A DNA stretch of 64,000 bases, taken from the NCBI GenBank assembly GCA_012839565.1, contig DUMZ01000005.1, positions 171,444 to 235,443 on the forward strand, read 5' to 3'. The position numbers and the translations under genes are program-made. Positions 45,927 through 54,153 of the stretch are shown here, piece by piece; position 1 is the first letter of the stretch, and each line of letters begins with the position of its first letter. Source of the DNA: Anaerolineaceae bacterium. Its GTDB lineage: Bacteria; Chloroflexota; Anaerolineae; Anaerolineales; Anaerolineaceae. The notes below the pieces were generated by a model. The model did not search any database. It saw nothing but the letters and a program-made list of their open reading frames with translations, and was not told where the DNA came from.

Positions 45927-46925
45927 ATGAAGAATAAAATCGCATCATTATTTCTTTTCCTCTTACTACTTGTCACAGCATGCGAAGCTCAATCCATTGA
46001 ACCTAGTCCGAATGAGTTACCAACTCCAAAGGTCTCATCAATGCACGATGAATTATCATCAGCATTAAACATCCCAACGCCTACACCTGAAGAAAACACC
46101 ATCATTCCAGACCACTTGCTTGTAACCCCAGACTGGAACTACACAGAAGAAAATCCGCTTACCGATCCAAACCTTATAATTGGCTGGTTTGAAAGACTAG
46201 ACGCGCTTGAAATAGCCTTAGTTAAAAAAGGAAGCTGGTACTTTGAAACCGAATCATATCAAGCTACAAACGATCCGCTTAACGAACCTGGTTATAAGAT
46301 CTCCTTTACGCATATACACGAAGACCGCATTGAATGTGACGAATATATTGAGTTTGAACCAAGCTGGGGCAGTATTACGGAAATTTACGATTATGCTAAG
46401 GCAGGAGAATTTAATATTACCTTTTATAGAAAACCTGGATACCCAGAGCAATACTACGTAGAAAGTCCAGACGCCTGTTGTAGCTATTACAGTGTTAAAG
46501 ATTCAGACTGGCGTCGCCCATTCATACTAACTAATTTTTACCCTACTTTTGAACATACACTATATCTATTGAAATTAAATGGTGATGCGTTTGGAAAAAA
46601 TGAATTTAAAATGTGGTTTGAAAAAACTGAAAACGCTGAATTATTACATTTTGAAGAGAATGCATGGGATACAACGGGTGGCTTTTTTACCAGCACTAAT
46701 TCCGAAATCCTTCCTATTACGGCTAAAACAACACATTTCATATTTGATGTTGCAACTGGACAAATGATTTACGAGTTTGAAACTTTAAAAAGCTATAATA
46801 ATGAAAGTAAAACGGATGAAGTTTACTACTATCAATTAGCCATGAATGACATTCCGCAAATATATAAAGATGCGATGAATAAGCTGTACCTGGATTTGGG
46901 AAAACCGCCACGTTGGGCAGATTAA
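45927..46925 (+). CDS. Lipoprotein of unknown fold, partner of the ABC operon
   Basis: 332 residues with a signal peptide and lipobox VTAC (Cys about 19), then a Pro/Thr/Glu linker (to about 60). The rest is an acidic, aromatic-rich extracytoplasmic domain with a vicinal DACCSYY Cys pair. I recognise no family. It starts three bases after the second permease stop, with GGAG before it, so it is the last gene of the operon and probably helps the transporter or senses its substrate. It converges on yvcK. Confidence 0.75.
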   Translation: MKNKIASLFLFLLLLVTACEAQSIEPSPNELPTPKVSSMHDELSSALNIPTPTPEENTIIPDHLLVTPDWNYTEENPLTDPNLIIGWFERLDALEIALVKKGSWYFETESYQATNDPLNEPGYKISFTHIHEDRIECDEYIEFEPSWGSITEIYDYAKAGEFNITFYRKPGYPEQYYVESPDACCSYYSVKDSDWRRPFILTNFYPTFEHTLYLLKLNGDAFGKNEFKMWFEKTENAELLHFEENAWDTTGGFFTSTNSEILPITAKTTHFIFDVATGQMIYEFETLKSYNNESKTDEVYYYQLAMNDIPQIYKDAMNKLYLDLGKPPRWAD

Positions 46926-46955
46926 AGGGATATGGCTTTTTCCGTTGGCGAAAAC

Positions 46956-48293
46956 CTAATCAAAAAGTGGCCCGGTGCGTTCTTCAAAGACGCTTATAAT
47001 CGCTTTGGCCAATTTTTTCGAGTCATGTCGCCAGGGATAAAGCCCATCAACCAAATCTGTTTCATAGACCTTATAAGAGCGTCGGCTGGTCGCGTCGTTG
47101 CGCACCCAATCGACTCCTTCACCCAAATCGCCTTTAAAGTTGTTGTTGCTAATGACCAAATCGAAAATGTTTTTGCCAATATGCTGTTCTAAAACGTGCA
47201 TATGATCAGACACATTAAAACCGTCCGTCTCGCCCCGCTGCGTCGCCACATTTGACACCAAAAAGACCTCCGCGCGACTGCTGCGTATGGCATCAACCAA
47301 ACCCGACACCAACAGATTAGGTAAGATGCTGGTATATAAACTGCCTGGCCCGATAAGAATCAAATCCGCGTTCAAAATCGCCGCGACGGTTGGCGGATAA
47401 GCTTGCGCGTTTGATGGATCAAGCAAAACACGCAAAATCCTGCCATTCGCCCCTGTAATTTTGCTTTCACCTTTGATATGCACAATCTCATCGCTGTCGT
47501 GCAAGCGCACATCACCCACCAGTTGCACGTTACTCAGCGTAGATGGCAATACCTTCCCATAAATCGCCAAAACACGCCCGGATTCCGCCACCGCTTCTTC
47601 AAAACTGCCGGTAATCTCTGCCAGCGCGGTGATAAACAAGTTGCCCAATGAATGCCCCTCAAGCCCGGCACCCGATTTGAAACGGTACTGAAAAACCTGC
47701 GAAAGCAAGGCTTCATCGTTACTCAAGGCGCTTAAACAGTTGCGGATATCCCCTGGGGGCAAAACGCCCAAATCACGGCGCAGTTCACCCGACGAACCGC
47801 CATCATCCGAAACGGTCACGATGGCCGTAATGTTATGCGTGTAAGCCTTGATGCCACTAAGTAAAGTTGCCAGTCCATGCCCGCCACCAATCGCCACGAC
47901 CTTGATGCCGCGGTCTTTGCGCCGATATTGCTGCACGGCCTCCCAGGCCGGGCGTCCCTCGCGTTCAAAAGGTTTGAGCACCGCGCGATTAGCCCCCCAA
48001 ATGCCGAAGAGAATCAGCGTGAAACCAATCCCGCCGAAAAGCAGAAATCGAATGGGACGGTCAAGAAATCGGAGAGATAAAACTGCCAGGATAGGCGTTA
48101 GAAATTCGTTAGTCGTTGTGCGGTAGTATTGCAGGACAATCACTGCCAGGCCTAAGCCCAGCAACATCGCGCCGATGACGGTCAAAGCCAGCCATCGTTT
48201 ATAGCCGAGGCCAGGCAAAAACCAGCGGAACTCACGGTTGAGTTTGTCTGTAAAACGCTTCCACCAGCTCGTTTTCTTCCCGTTATCGTGCAT
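46956..48293 (-). CDS. yvcK: YvcK/CofD-like UDP-sugar-binding protein with N-terminal membrane region
   Basis: 445 residues. The YvcK core (from about 125) has KVVAIGGGHGLATLLSGIK, VSDDGGSSGELRRD, PGDIRNCLSAL and GPGSLYTSILPNLLV. In B. subtilis YvcK binds UDP-GlcNAc and is needed for wall synthesis under gluconeogenic growth. The core is usually about 320 residues; here about 120 extra residues hold two membrane helices (about 28-50 and 82-103), so the protein is probably anchored. A TTGACG-17-TATTAT promoter ends exactly six bases before ATG, with no SD. Confidence 0.9.
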   Translation of the reverse strand: MHDNGKKTSWWKRFTDKLNREFRWFLPGLGYKRWLALTVIGAMLLGLGLAVIVLQYYRTTTNEFLTPILAVLSLRFLDRPIRFLLFGGIGFTLILFGIWGANRAVLKPFEREGRPAWEAVQQYRRKDRGIKVVAIGGGHGLATLLSGIKAYTHNITAIVTVSDDGGSSGELRRDLGVLPPGDIRNCLSALSNDEALLSQVFQYRFKSGAGLEGHSLGNLFITALAEITGSFEEAVAESGRVLAIYGKVLPSTLSNVQLVGDVRLHDSDEIVHIKGESKITGANGRILRVLLDPSNAQAYPPTVAAILNADLILIGPGSLYTSILPNLLVSGLVDAIRSSRAEVFLVSNVATQRGETDGFNVSDHMHVLEQHIGKNIFDLVISNNNFKGDLGEGVDWVRNDATSRRSYKVYETDLVDGLYPWRHDSKKLAKAIISVFEERTGPLFD

Positions 48294-48299
48294 GAATTG

Positions 48300-48328
48300 A
48301 TAATAACTTCTTTTTAAACAGGCGTCAA
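48300..48328 (-). promoter_or_regulatory. Leaderless promoter of yvcK
   Basis: On the minus strand TTGACG (48328-48323), 17 bases, TATTAT (48305-48300), then six bases (CAATTC) and ATG 48293. This is the clearest leaderless signature in the window. Confidence 0.8.
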
Positions 48329-48371
48329 TCTGTTTTGCTTTACCAGCTACACATTTTCCATTCAGGGCATT

Positions 48372-49295
48372 TTATAAAGCTTCGTCTGAGAAAAAATCAT
48401 AGTCAATTTTCTTTATCTCATAAGACGTGTTTAACGTTACGCCTACATTATAGTCAATCATAAGTTCAGCGAGTCGTTCGCCATCAATCAAGATTACCTT
48501 GGCGTCAATTTTTTTAGCATAATTAATGGCGTCCTGCGTAAATTTTGCTGTGGTAATAAAAACGCCTCTTCGGGCATGTTGACCAAATAGTGCACCAACA
48601 AATTTTTGAATTTCTGGTCTACCGATTGAAGAATCCGATTTCCAATTCTTTGCTTGAATATAAATCGTATCCAGCCCTAACTTATCCTGGTCAATAACAC
48701 CATCAATCCCTTCATCGCCATGCCGGCCAACTGCACGGGCTAATTCCCGCTGAGTGCCTCCATAGCCCATTTTATGCAAGAGTTCAACAACCAGCTTTTC
48801 AAAAAAGCCAGGTGACGTGGATGTCACAACGTTTAAAACTTCTGCAGCTAATGTCTCCCGTAACTCCTGGTATGCTGATTCCATTATCTCTTCTGGTGTT
48901 TCAATTGAATCTGTTTCTGATTTTTCTACTATCTCATCACTTCTTTGGGGTCTCCTTTGTCTAAACTTAACAAACTCAGGGTAGCGAGATAGTATTTTAT
49001 TATTAATAGCTTTTGGATTTTCCGCCAGTAAATCAAGCCCTCTTTGTGTTATCTTAAAGTAAGTTCGTCTTGGATCTTCCAAAAGTTTAGCTGCTTTCAT
49101 GTAAGACCTGGCCCAACCAACACGATTATAAAAAACTGACTGAGTACCGCTCGGTAGTAATGCCCCTTTTTCTTCTTCGGTTAGCTTGAAATAATTACTT
49201 AATTCTTCAACTGCGTCATGGATATAGTGTTCTTTTCCATCAGATGCCAGTTTTAATAGTGGCAGCATGATTGTTTGAAAATCTGGAATTGCCAT
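48372..49295 (-). CDS. Mrr-type restriction endonuclease family protein
   Basis: 307 residues. The N-terminal winged-helix Mrr_N domain (about 5-95; GTQSVFYNRVGWARSYMKAA, RRTYFKITQRG) is followed by a PD-(D/E)XK domain (about 160-300) with the split motif GDEGIDGVI ... IYIQAKNW, Asp and Gln-x-Lys at the catalytic positions. Such proteins cut methylated DNA (type IV). No methylase or specificity subunit is nearby. ATG 49295 has GGAG at 11 bases; the track GTG at 49307 would overlap that SD. It is 36 bases after the mevalonate decarboxylase gene and may be read through from it. Confidence 0.88.
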   Translation of the reverse strand: MAIPDFQTIMLPLLKLASDGKEHYIHDAVEELSNYFKLTEEEKGALLPSGTQSVFYNRVGWARSYMKAAKLLEDPRRTYFKITQRGLDLLAENPKAINNKILSRYPEFVKFRQRRPQRSDEIVEKSETDSIETPEEIMESAYQELRETLAAEVLNVVTSTSPGFFEKLVVELLHKMGYGGTQRELARAVGRHGDEGIDGVIDQDKLGLDTIYIQAKNWKSDSSIGRPEIQKFVGALFGQHARRGVFITTAKFTQDAINYAKKIDAKVILIDGERLAELMIDYNVGVTLNTSYEIKKIDYDFFSDEAL

Positions 49296-49331
49296 ATTTG
49301 TCTTCACTCCTTCAGTCCTTTAAGTTCTCGC

Positions 49332-50360
49332 TTATATCAAACCCGCACCGGCGCCCGGCCTGGCAACAATCACATCCATCACACCCGGCAAAGCTTTGAG
49401 CGCGGGCAGGGCGAAATCAAGTTCGTTTTGCGTGCCGATAACATGCACATTCGGACCCGCGTCCACCGTGGTACACAGCGCGTGCCCCTGCTGACGCCAG
49501 TAGCGCACTTGCCACAAGATGAGTTCGGTCAGTTCCGTCCAGTAGCGCAAAGAAGGCGTGCTGGTGCGCATCACCGCGTGCATCCACTCCGAGTCCAACT
49601 CCGTCGCCCAGGCAAAAGCTTCAAAATCGCGGGCCAGTATCGCGTTTTTACAGACCTTTAGGCGTTCGTCCACACCCGCTACGCGCAATTCGTTCAGTGG
49701 CGAAGTACGCGCCAGCGGATGCCCCTGCGAAGAGCCCACCTGCTTATGCCCGCGGTCAACGATGACCACCATATCCACCAAATCCCAGTGACTGGGTGGG
49801 GCAAAACTCTCCGCGTAGCTGCTTTCATCGTCCTGCCCGGCGTGCCATTCGACAAAACCAGTCGGTATTGAACGTGAAGCTGAGCCAGACCCCAAACGCG
49901 CCAGGCGCGAAAGTTGGGCTTCGGGCAAGTTCAGGCCCAAGGCGCCATCCACCGCCATCGCCAAAGCCGCGAACGCCGATGCCGACGAAGCAATACCTGC
50001 CCCGGCTGGAAAACTGTTTTCGCTGACAACCTGGGCAAAGTAACGTTTTTGCAATTCAGGCTTTAATATGCCCCGCTGAACAGCTAATTCACGCGCGGAG
50101 TCCAAAAACGCTGAAACCCGCGCCAAACCCGCGCCTTCCTGCAAGATGCCATTCAAAGTCAGGCTGTCTGCGTTCAAACTTTCATCGAAACTTATCGTCG
50201 TGCGCGTTTCAAGTCCGTCCAGGTTCATCGAAAGCGAACTGTTGAGTGGCAAACGCAAGGCGTCATCACGATTGCCCCAATACTTTATAAAAGCGATATT
50301 CGGATGCGCGATGGCAGTAGCGGAATGAGTTGGTTTTTGGCTGTGGTTTTTATCTTTCAT
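49332..50360 (-). CDS. Mevalonate-pathway decarboxylase (diphosphomevalonate or phosphomevalonate decarboxylase)
   Basis: A 342-residue GHMP-fold enzyme that makes isopentenyl precursors. NIAFIKYWG and LPLNSSLSMNLD near the start, FPAGAGIASSASAFAAL as phosphate loop, GSGSASRSIPTGFVEW, and TVDAGPNVHV with the catalytic Asp. The family's KYWGKRD is KYWGNRDD here. The Lys helps hold the second phosphate in classical enzymes, so the substrate could be mevalonate 5-phosphate, the route shown for Roseiflexus. No other mevalonate gene is in the window. ATG 50360 is six bases after TATAAT; the track TTG at 50366 is rejected. Confidence 0.88.
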   Translation of the reverse strand: MKDKNHSQKPTHSATAIAHPNIAFIKYWGNRDDALRLPLNSSLSMNLDGLETRTTISFDESLNADSLTLNGILQEGAGLARVSAFLDSARELAVQRGILKPELQKRYFAQVVSENSFPAGAGIASSASAFAALAMAVDGALGLNLPEAQLSRLARLGSGSASRSIPTGFVEWHAGQDDESSYAESFAPPSHWDLVDMVVIVDRGHKQVGSSQGHPLARTSPLNELRVAGVDERLKVCKNAILARDFEAFAWATELDSEWMHAVMRTSTPSLRYWTELTELILWQVRYWRQQGHALCTTVDAGPNVHVIGTQNELDFALPALKALPGVMDVIVARPGAGAGLI

Positions 50361-50366
50361 AACCAA

Positions 50367-50372
50367 ATTATA
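50367..50372 (-). promoter_or_regulatory. -10 box of leaderless mevalonate decarboxylase gene
   Basis: TATAAT, six bases (TTGGTT), ATG on the minus strand; no SD and a weak -35. Confidence 0.5.
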
Positions 50373-50611
50373 CCTGCAAACAGGGTCGTAGTTGTGTCTT
50401 AATTAAAGAACAATGTACCGATAAAAACAATTCGTTTTAGTTAATCGCATAAGCTTTTTTACCAATTTCGGTGAAAAAAATATGAAGAGACATCTTTGAA
50501 AACAAAGTTGTGTTTAATAAAATATGGTAAACTTTAAAATAATAATAGATTGTCCCATATTTTGAGTTACAGAACCTTAATTCATTACAAGCTACAAGCT
50601 TTGGAGGAGAA

Positions 50612-51637
50612 ATGAAAAAGAAGACTGCCTTTCTTATCGCCACAATAAGTCTTTGCCTTGTCCTTTCGTTGACATCCTGTAGTTTTTTAGCCAAGACTTT
50701 AAGAGCGGGTGCCGATAGAATTGAACAGGAAAGCGCTAAAACCGAAGAACTCGGCGTGGAAGACCAGGTTGCCAGCCTGGTCGCGGATATCTCAACTCAA
50801 ACCAAGGCGGCTCAGCTGGAAACGCCTGTGCCGATGGAACCAGCTGTCAATACACCTGTGCCAAGCCCTACGATTGAATCCATCGTTCCGCCCACCGTCA
50901 CACCCCAGCCAGGCCAAACATCAACTGACACGCCATCAAACAAACCCGACAAGGAAATCCGCCTGATGGGATTAAGTTTCACGCTTCCAGGTGACCTTGA
51001 CTATACGGTGACCATTGAAGAGCTTGATGAGTGGCCCGACCCCAACACCCTGGAACCCGGCAATATTGGCCCAGCCCGCATTATTTTCCATCTCAATCCA
51101 TCTTATGACCATCAACACTTTCACGATGGACCCAGAATCTATGTTTTCCCTGGATATAGCTATGCGAAGTATTATGATGTCGCTATGTCCTTTTTCCAGC
51201 TAAATATGCTGATGGACACGGAAGATTTTTCGGATTATGATGTCGATGAAGCACTGCCCTTCCCCCCGCTTTTTAATGCCATGCAGATGTTCCACAGCAA
51301 CGAGAAAGTCATTCACTTCCAAAATGGCTCCGGCATCCGCTACTTAACGGCATATCACCAAATTTACGCGCCTATCGTTACCCAGGACTTGTTCTACGCT
51401 TTCATGGGTTTTACTGAAGACCATAATTACATTGTGGTCGCGATAATACCGATTTACGAATCGCCACTGCCCTGGAGTACACCGCTCCCTCCGGATGGCG
51501 ATCCTTTCTATAGCAATTACACCCAACATTTACTGGACACAGCCAATGCCTTGAATGCTGCCAGCCCTGCTGATTTTGACCCAAACCTGGACTTGCTGGA
51601 CAAACTCTTTGAAAGCTTAAGACTAAGCATGCAATAA
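50612..51637 (+). CDS. Lipoprotein of unknown function
   Basis: 341 residues. Signal peptide with lipobox LTSC (Cys about 23), a short helical stretch, a Pro/Thr linker (about 68-108) and a 230-residue outer domain beginning IRLMGLSFTLPGDLDYTV. No family is recognised. Several aromatic segments (HFHDGPRIYVFPGYSYAKYY) suggest a compact beta domain. RBS GGAGGAG. It stands alone in an AT-rich spacer and ends at a strong terminator. Confidence 0.75.
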   Translation: MKKKTAFLIATISLCLVLSLTSCSFLAKTLRAGADRIEQESAKTEELGVEDQVASLVADISTQTKAAQLETPVPMEPAVNTPVPSPTIESIVPPTVTPQPGQTSTDTPSNKPDKEIRLMGLSFTLPGDLDYTVTIEELDEWPDPNTLEPGNIGPARIIFHLNPSYDHQHFHDGPRIYVFPGYSYAKYYDVAMSFFQLNMLMDTEDFSDYDVDEALPFPPLFNAMQMFHSNEKVIHFQNGSGIRYLTAYHQIYAPIVTQDLFYAFMGFTEDHNYIVVAIIPIYESPLPWSTPLPPDGDPFYSNYTQHLLDTANALNAASPADFDPNLDLLDKLFESLRLSMQ

Positions 51638-51662
51638 AATTTTGCTTTTCAGTTCTGAAATC

Positions 51663-51693
51663 AACCCTGCTCAAATCTCTGGGCAGGGTTTTT
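51663..51693 (+). terminator. Terminator of the 50612 lipoprotein gene
   Basis: Stem AACCCTGC / GCAGGGTT with a 12-base loop and a T-run. Confidence 0.88.
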
Positions 51694-51807
51694 CTATAGC
51701 GTTTTACATTTATCGTTACATTAAACCTGTAAAACACAGGGTATCATTCTGTAAAATTAACACTATAAAAATCAAAATCCAACCTTTCTCAGCAAGGACG
51801 ATTAAGG

Positions 51808-51813
51808 TATCAT
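51808..51813 (+). promoter_or_regulatory. -10 box of leaderless YgiQ gene
   Basis: TATCAT, six bases (TATGGC), ATG 51820. No SD; the -35 (TTTCTC at 17 bases) is weak. Confidence 0.5.
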
Positions 51814-51819
51814 TATGGC

Positions 51820-54153
51820 ATGTTTATACCAACCACCCCCGAAGAATTAAAGAAACTCGGATGGGATAGCCTTGACGTCATTTTAGTCAGTGGCGATACC
51901 TACATCGACAGCCCCTATAGTGGCGTGGCACTCATCGGCCACCAGCTTATTCGCGCTGGCTACAAAACGGGCATCATCGCCCAGCCCAACACCACAAACT
52001 ACATTGATATCGCCCGTCTTGGCGTTCCCCGTCTGTTCTGGGGGGTTACCGCGGGTATGGTGGACTCGATGGTCGCCAACACCACTGCCCTGGGCAAACC
52101 GCGCCGCATGGACGATAACACCCCTGGTGGCCTAAACAACCGAAGGCCCAATCGTGCCACACTTGTCTACACGAATTTAATTCGACGCTGGTTCAAAAAC
52201 ACCGCGCCTATCGTTTTGGGTGGGATTGAAGCCTCACTGCGCCGCCTCAGTCATTATGACTTTTGGTCAAACTCCTTGCGCCGTTCTGTTCTGTTGGACT
52301 CCAAAGCGGACTATTTGCTTTACGGTATGGCAGATAAAAGCATCCTGGAACTTGCCGAAATTCTCAAAATGCGCGGTGACGCGCGTGGCATTCGCGGTTT
52401 GTGTTATCTAAGCCCAACAGTGCCAAAAGATTATATCGAATTACCCAGTTTCGAAGCCTGCGAGTTGAGCAAACAAAAGTTTATTGACATGTTCAATACC
52501 TTTTACGCCAACAACGACCCCATCACTGCCAAAGGCCTCGCCCAAAAATCGGGTAGCCGTTACGTCATTCAAAACCCACCCGCCATGCCTTTGACAACCG
52601 AAGAAATGGATTATGTCTACAACGCGCCATTTGAAAACGCGGTGCACCCCTACTACAGAGCCATGGGCGAAGTGCGCGCGATGGACACCATTCGCAACTC
52701 AATCGTCACCCATCGTGGCTGTTATGGCGAGTGCAATTTTTGCGCGATTGCTTCACACGAAGGACGTCACATCAGCTGGCGTTCCAAAGAATCTATCTTA
52801 AAGGAAGCCAAACAACTCAGCAGCCGCAAAGATTTCCGCGGTATCATCCATGATCTTTCCGGTCCAACAGCAAACATGTACGGCTTCGATTGCGAAATTA
52901 AACGCCAAAAAGGCGCTTGTAAAAATCGCAGCTGCATTTACCCGGAAGTATGCCCCAGTCTAAAGCTGACCCACCTGCCACACCTTGAACTCCTGCGCGC
53001 CGTCCGCGATTTGCCAGGCGTGCGCAAGGTCTTTGTGGGGTCTGGCATTCGCTATGACATGGTCATGGCAGATAAACTACATGGCCGCGCCTATGTCCGT
53101 GAACTGGCTGGACATCATGTATCTGGCCAACTTAAACTCGCGCCCGAACACTCCGAGCCAAACGTGCTTGCCTGTATGCGCAAACCGCACACCCAAGCCC
53201 TGCTGGACTTCAAAAAAGCCTTTGAACTCGAAAGCGAAGCGCATGGCCTTGAACAGTATCTGACCTATTATCTCATTGCTGCCCACCCGGGTTGCACAAA
53301 AGAAGACATGATTCAACTGCAAGAGTTTGCTGCCAGCGAACTGAAGGTGATGCCTGAGCAGGTGCAAATTTTCACCCCAACGCCATCAACCTACGCCAGC
53401 TTGATGTACTACACCGAGACTGACCCCTTCACTGGGAAGAAGATTTTTGTGGAAAAAACCGACACCGGCAAGATGCAGCAGAAGGCTCTTATCACCGGTT
53501 GGCGTGGTAAAAAGTCCCGTCAGGTTGACGAGCGCGAAGCCCGTGGCGCCGATCGCGGAGATAAGCGTAGTGATAAGCGCGACCGTCCTAAACAACAAGC
53601 CGGAGATGAACCACGTCGCGAAACCCGCATTGTACGCGATGACGATGGGCGTTTCTTTATGAACCGCAAGCCCGAAGGCTGGGTAGATAAAAAATCCAAA
53701 GACTACAAAAAGAAGTCAAAAACAAGCCGGACACTGTCTGAATCCAGACCCTACGACCCAGAACGCAGACCAAGACCTACCGATGGTGATGGTGAAAAGT
53801 CCCCACGCCCGCGCAAGCCTTTCGACCCTGACCGCAGACCACCCCGTGCTGATGGTGACCAGTCCCAGGGTCCGCGCAAGCCCTACGACCCCAAGCGCAG
53901 ACCACCACGTGCGGATGGCGACAAACCCCAGGGTACGCGCAAGCCTTACGACCCCAAGCGCAGATCACCACGTGCTGATGATGATAAAGCCCAAGGCGCG
54001 CGCAAACCTTACGACTCCAAGCGCAAGCCACCACGTGCTGATGGCGACAAATCCCAGGGCACACGCAAACCTTATTCGCAAAAACGCGATCCAAAAGACA
54101 AGCGTCAATCCCATTCTGGCGACACCAAGAAAGAGAAAACAAGAACAACATGA
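51820..54153 (+). CDS. ygiQ: YgiQ family radical SAM protein with basic repeat tail
   Basis: 777 residues. A cobalamin-binding-like N-domain (1-280; DVILVSGDTYIDSPYSG is the family start) is followed by a radical SAM core with RGCYGECNFC, three Cys of the CxxxCxxC cluster near residue 300. The core continues with the YgiQ segments AHPGCTKEDM and FTPTPSTYASLMYYTETDPFTG. The biochemical role of YgiQ is unknown. From about residue 555 the protein is very basic, and residues 643 to about 757 are tandem 21-residue repeats (RKPYDPKRRPPRADGDK). The tail suggests nucleic-acid or surface binding (inference). Its stop overlaps the next ATG (ATGA). Confidence 0.9.
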   Translation: MFIPTTPEELKKLGWDSLDVILVSGDTYIDSPYSGVALIGHQLIRAGYKTGIIAQPNTTNYIDIARLGVPRLFWGVTAGMVDSMVANTTALGKPRRMDDNTPGGLNNRRPNRATLVYTNLIRRWFKNTAPIVLGGIEASLRRLSHYDFWSNSLRRSVLLDSKADYLLYGMADKSILELAEILKMRGDARGIRGLCYLSPTVPKDYIELPSFEACELSKQKFIDMFNTFYANNDPITAKGLAQKSGSRYVIQNPPAMPLTTEEMDYVYNAPFENAVHPYYRAMGEVRAMDTIRNSIVTHRGCYGECNFCAIASHEGRHISWRSKESILKEAKQLSSRKDFRGIIHDLSGPTANMYGFDCEIKRQKGACKNRSCIYPEVCPSLKLTHLPHLELLRAVRDLPGVRKVFVGSGIRYDMVMADKLHGRAYVRELAGHHVSGQLKLAPEHSEPNVLACMRKPHTQALLDFKKAFELESEAHGLEQYLTYYLIAAHPGCTKEDMIQLQEFAASELKVMPEQVQIFTPTPSTYASLMYYTETDPFTGKKIFVEKTDTGKMQQKALITGWRGKKSRQVDEREARGADRGDKRSDKRDRPKQQAGDEPRRETRIVRDDDGRFFMNRKPEGWVDKKSKDYKKKSKTSRTLSESRPYDPERRPRPTDGDGEKSPRPRKPFDPDRRPPRADGDQSQGPRKPYDPKRRPPRADGDKPQGTRKPYDPKRRSPRADDDKAQGARKPYDSKRKPPRADGDKSQGTRKPYSQKRDPKDKRQSHSGDTKKEKTRTT
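53746..54090 (+). repeat. 63-base tandem repeat in the 3' part of ygiQ
   Basis: About five units, each coding for RKPYDPKRRPPRADGDK plus four or five further residues. DNA identity is high between units but not perfect, so slippage-type expansion is likely. Confidence 0.85.

Noticed and set aside
43125-46925. ABC operon as an insertion sequence or integrative element
   Set aside because: No transposase, integrase, terminal repeats or target duplication seen; only AT-richness suggests transfer.
53746-54090. 63-base repeats considered as a mobile or CRISPR-like repeat
   Set aside because: They stay in frame within ygiQ and encode a protein repeat.
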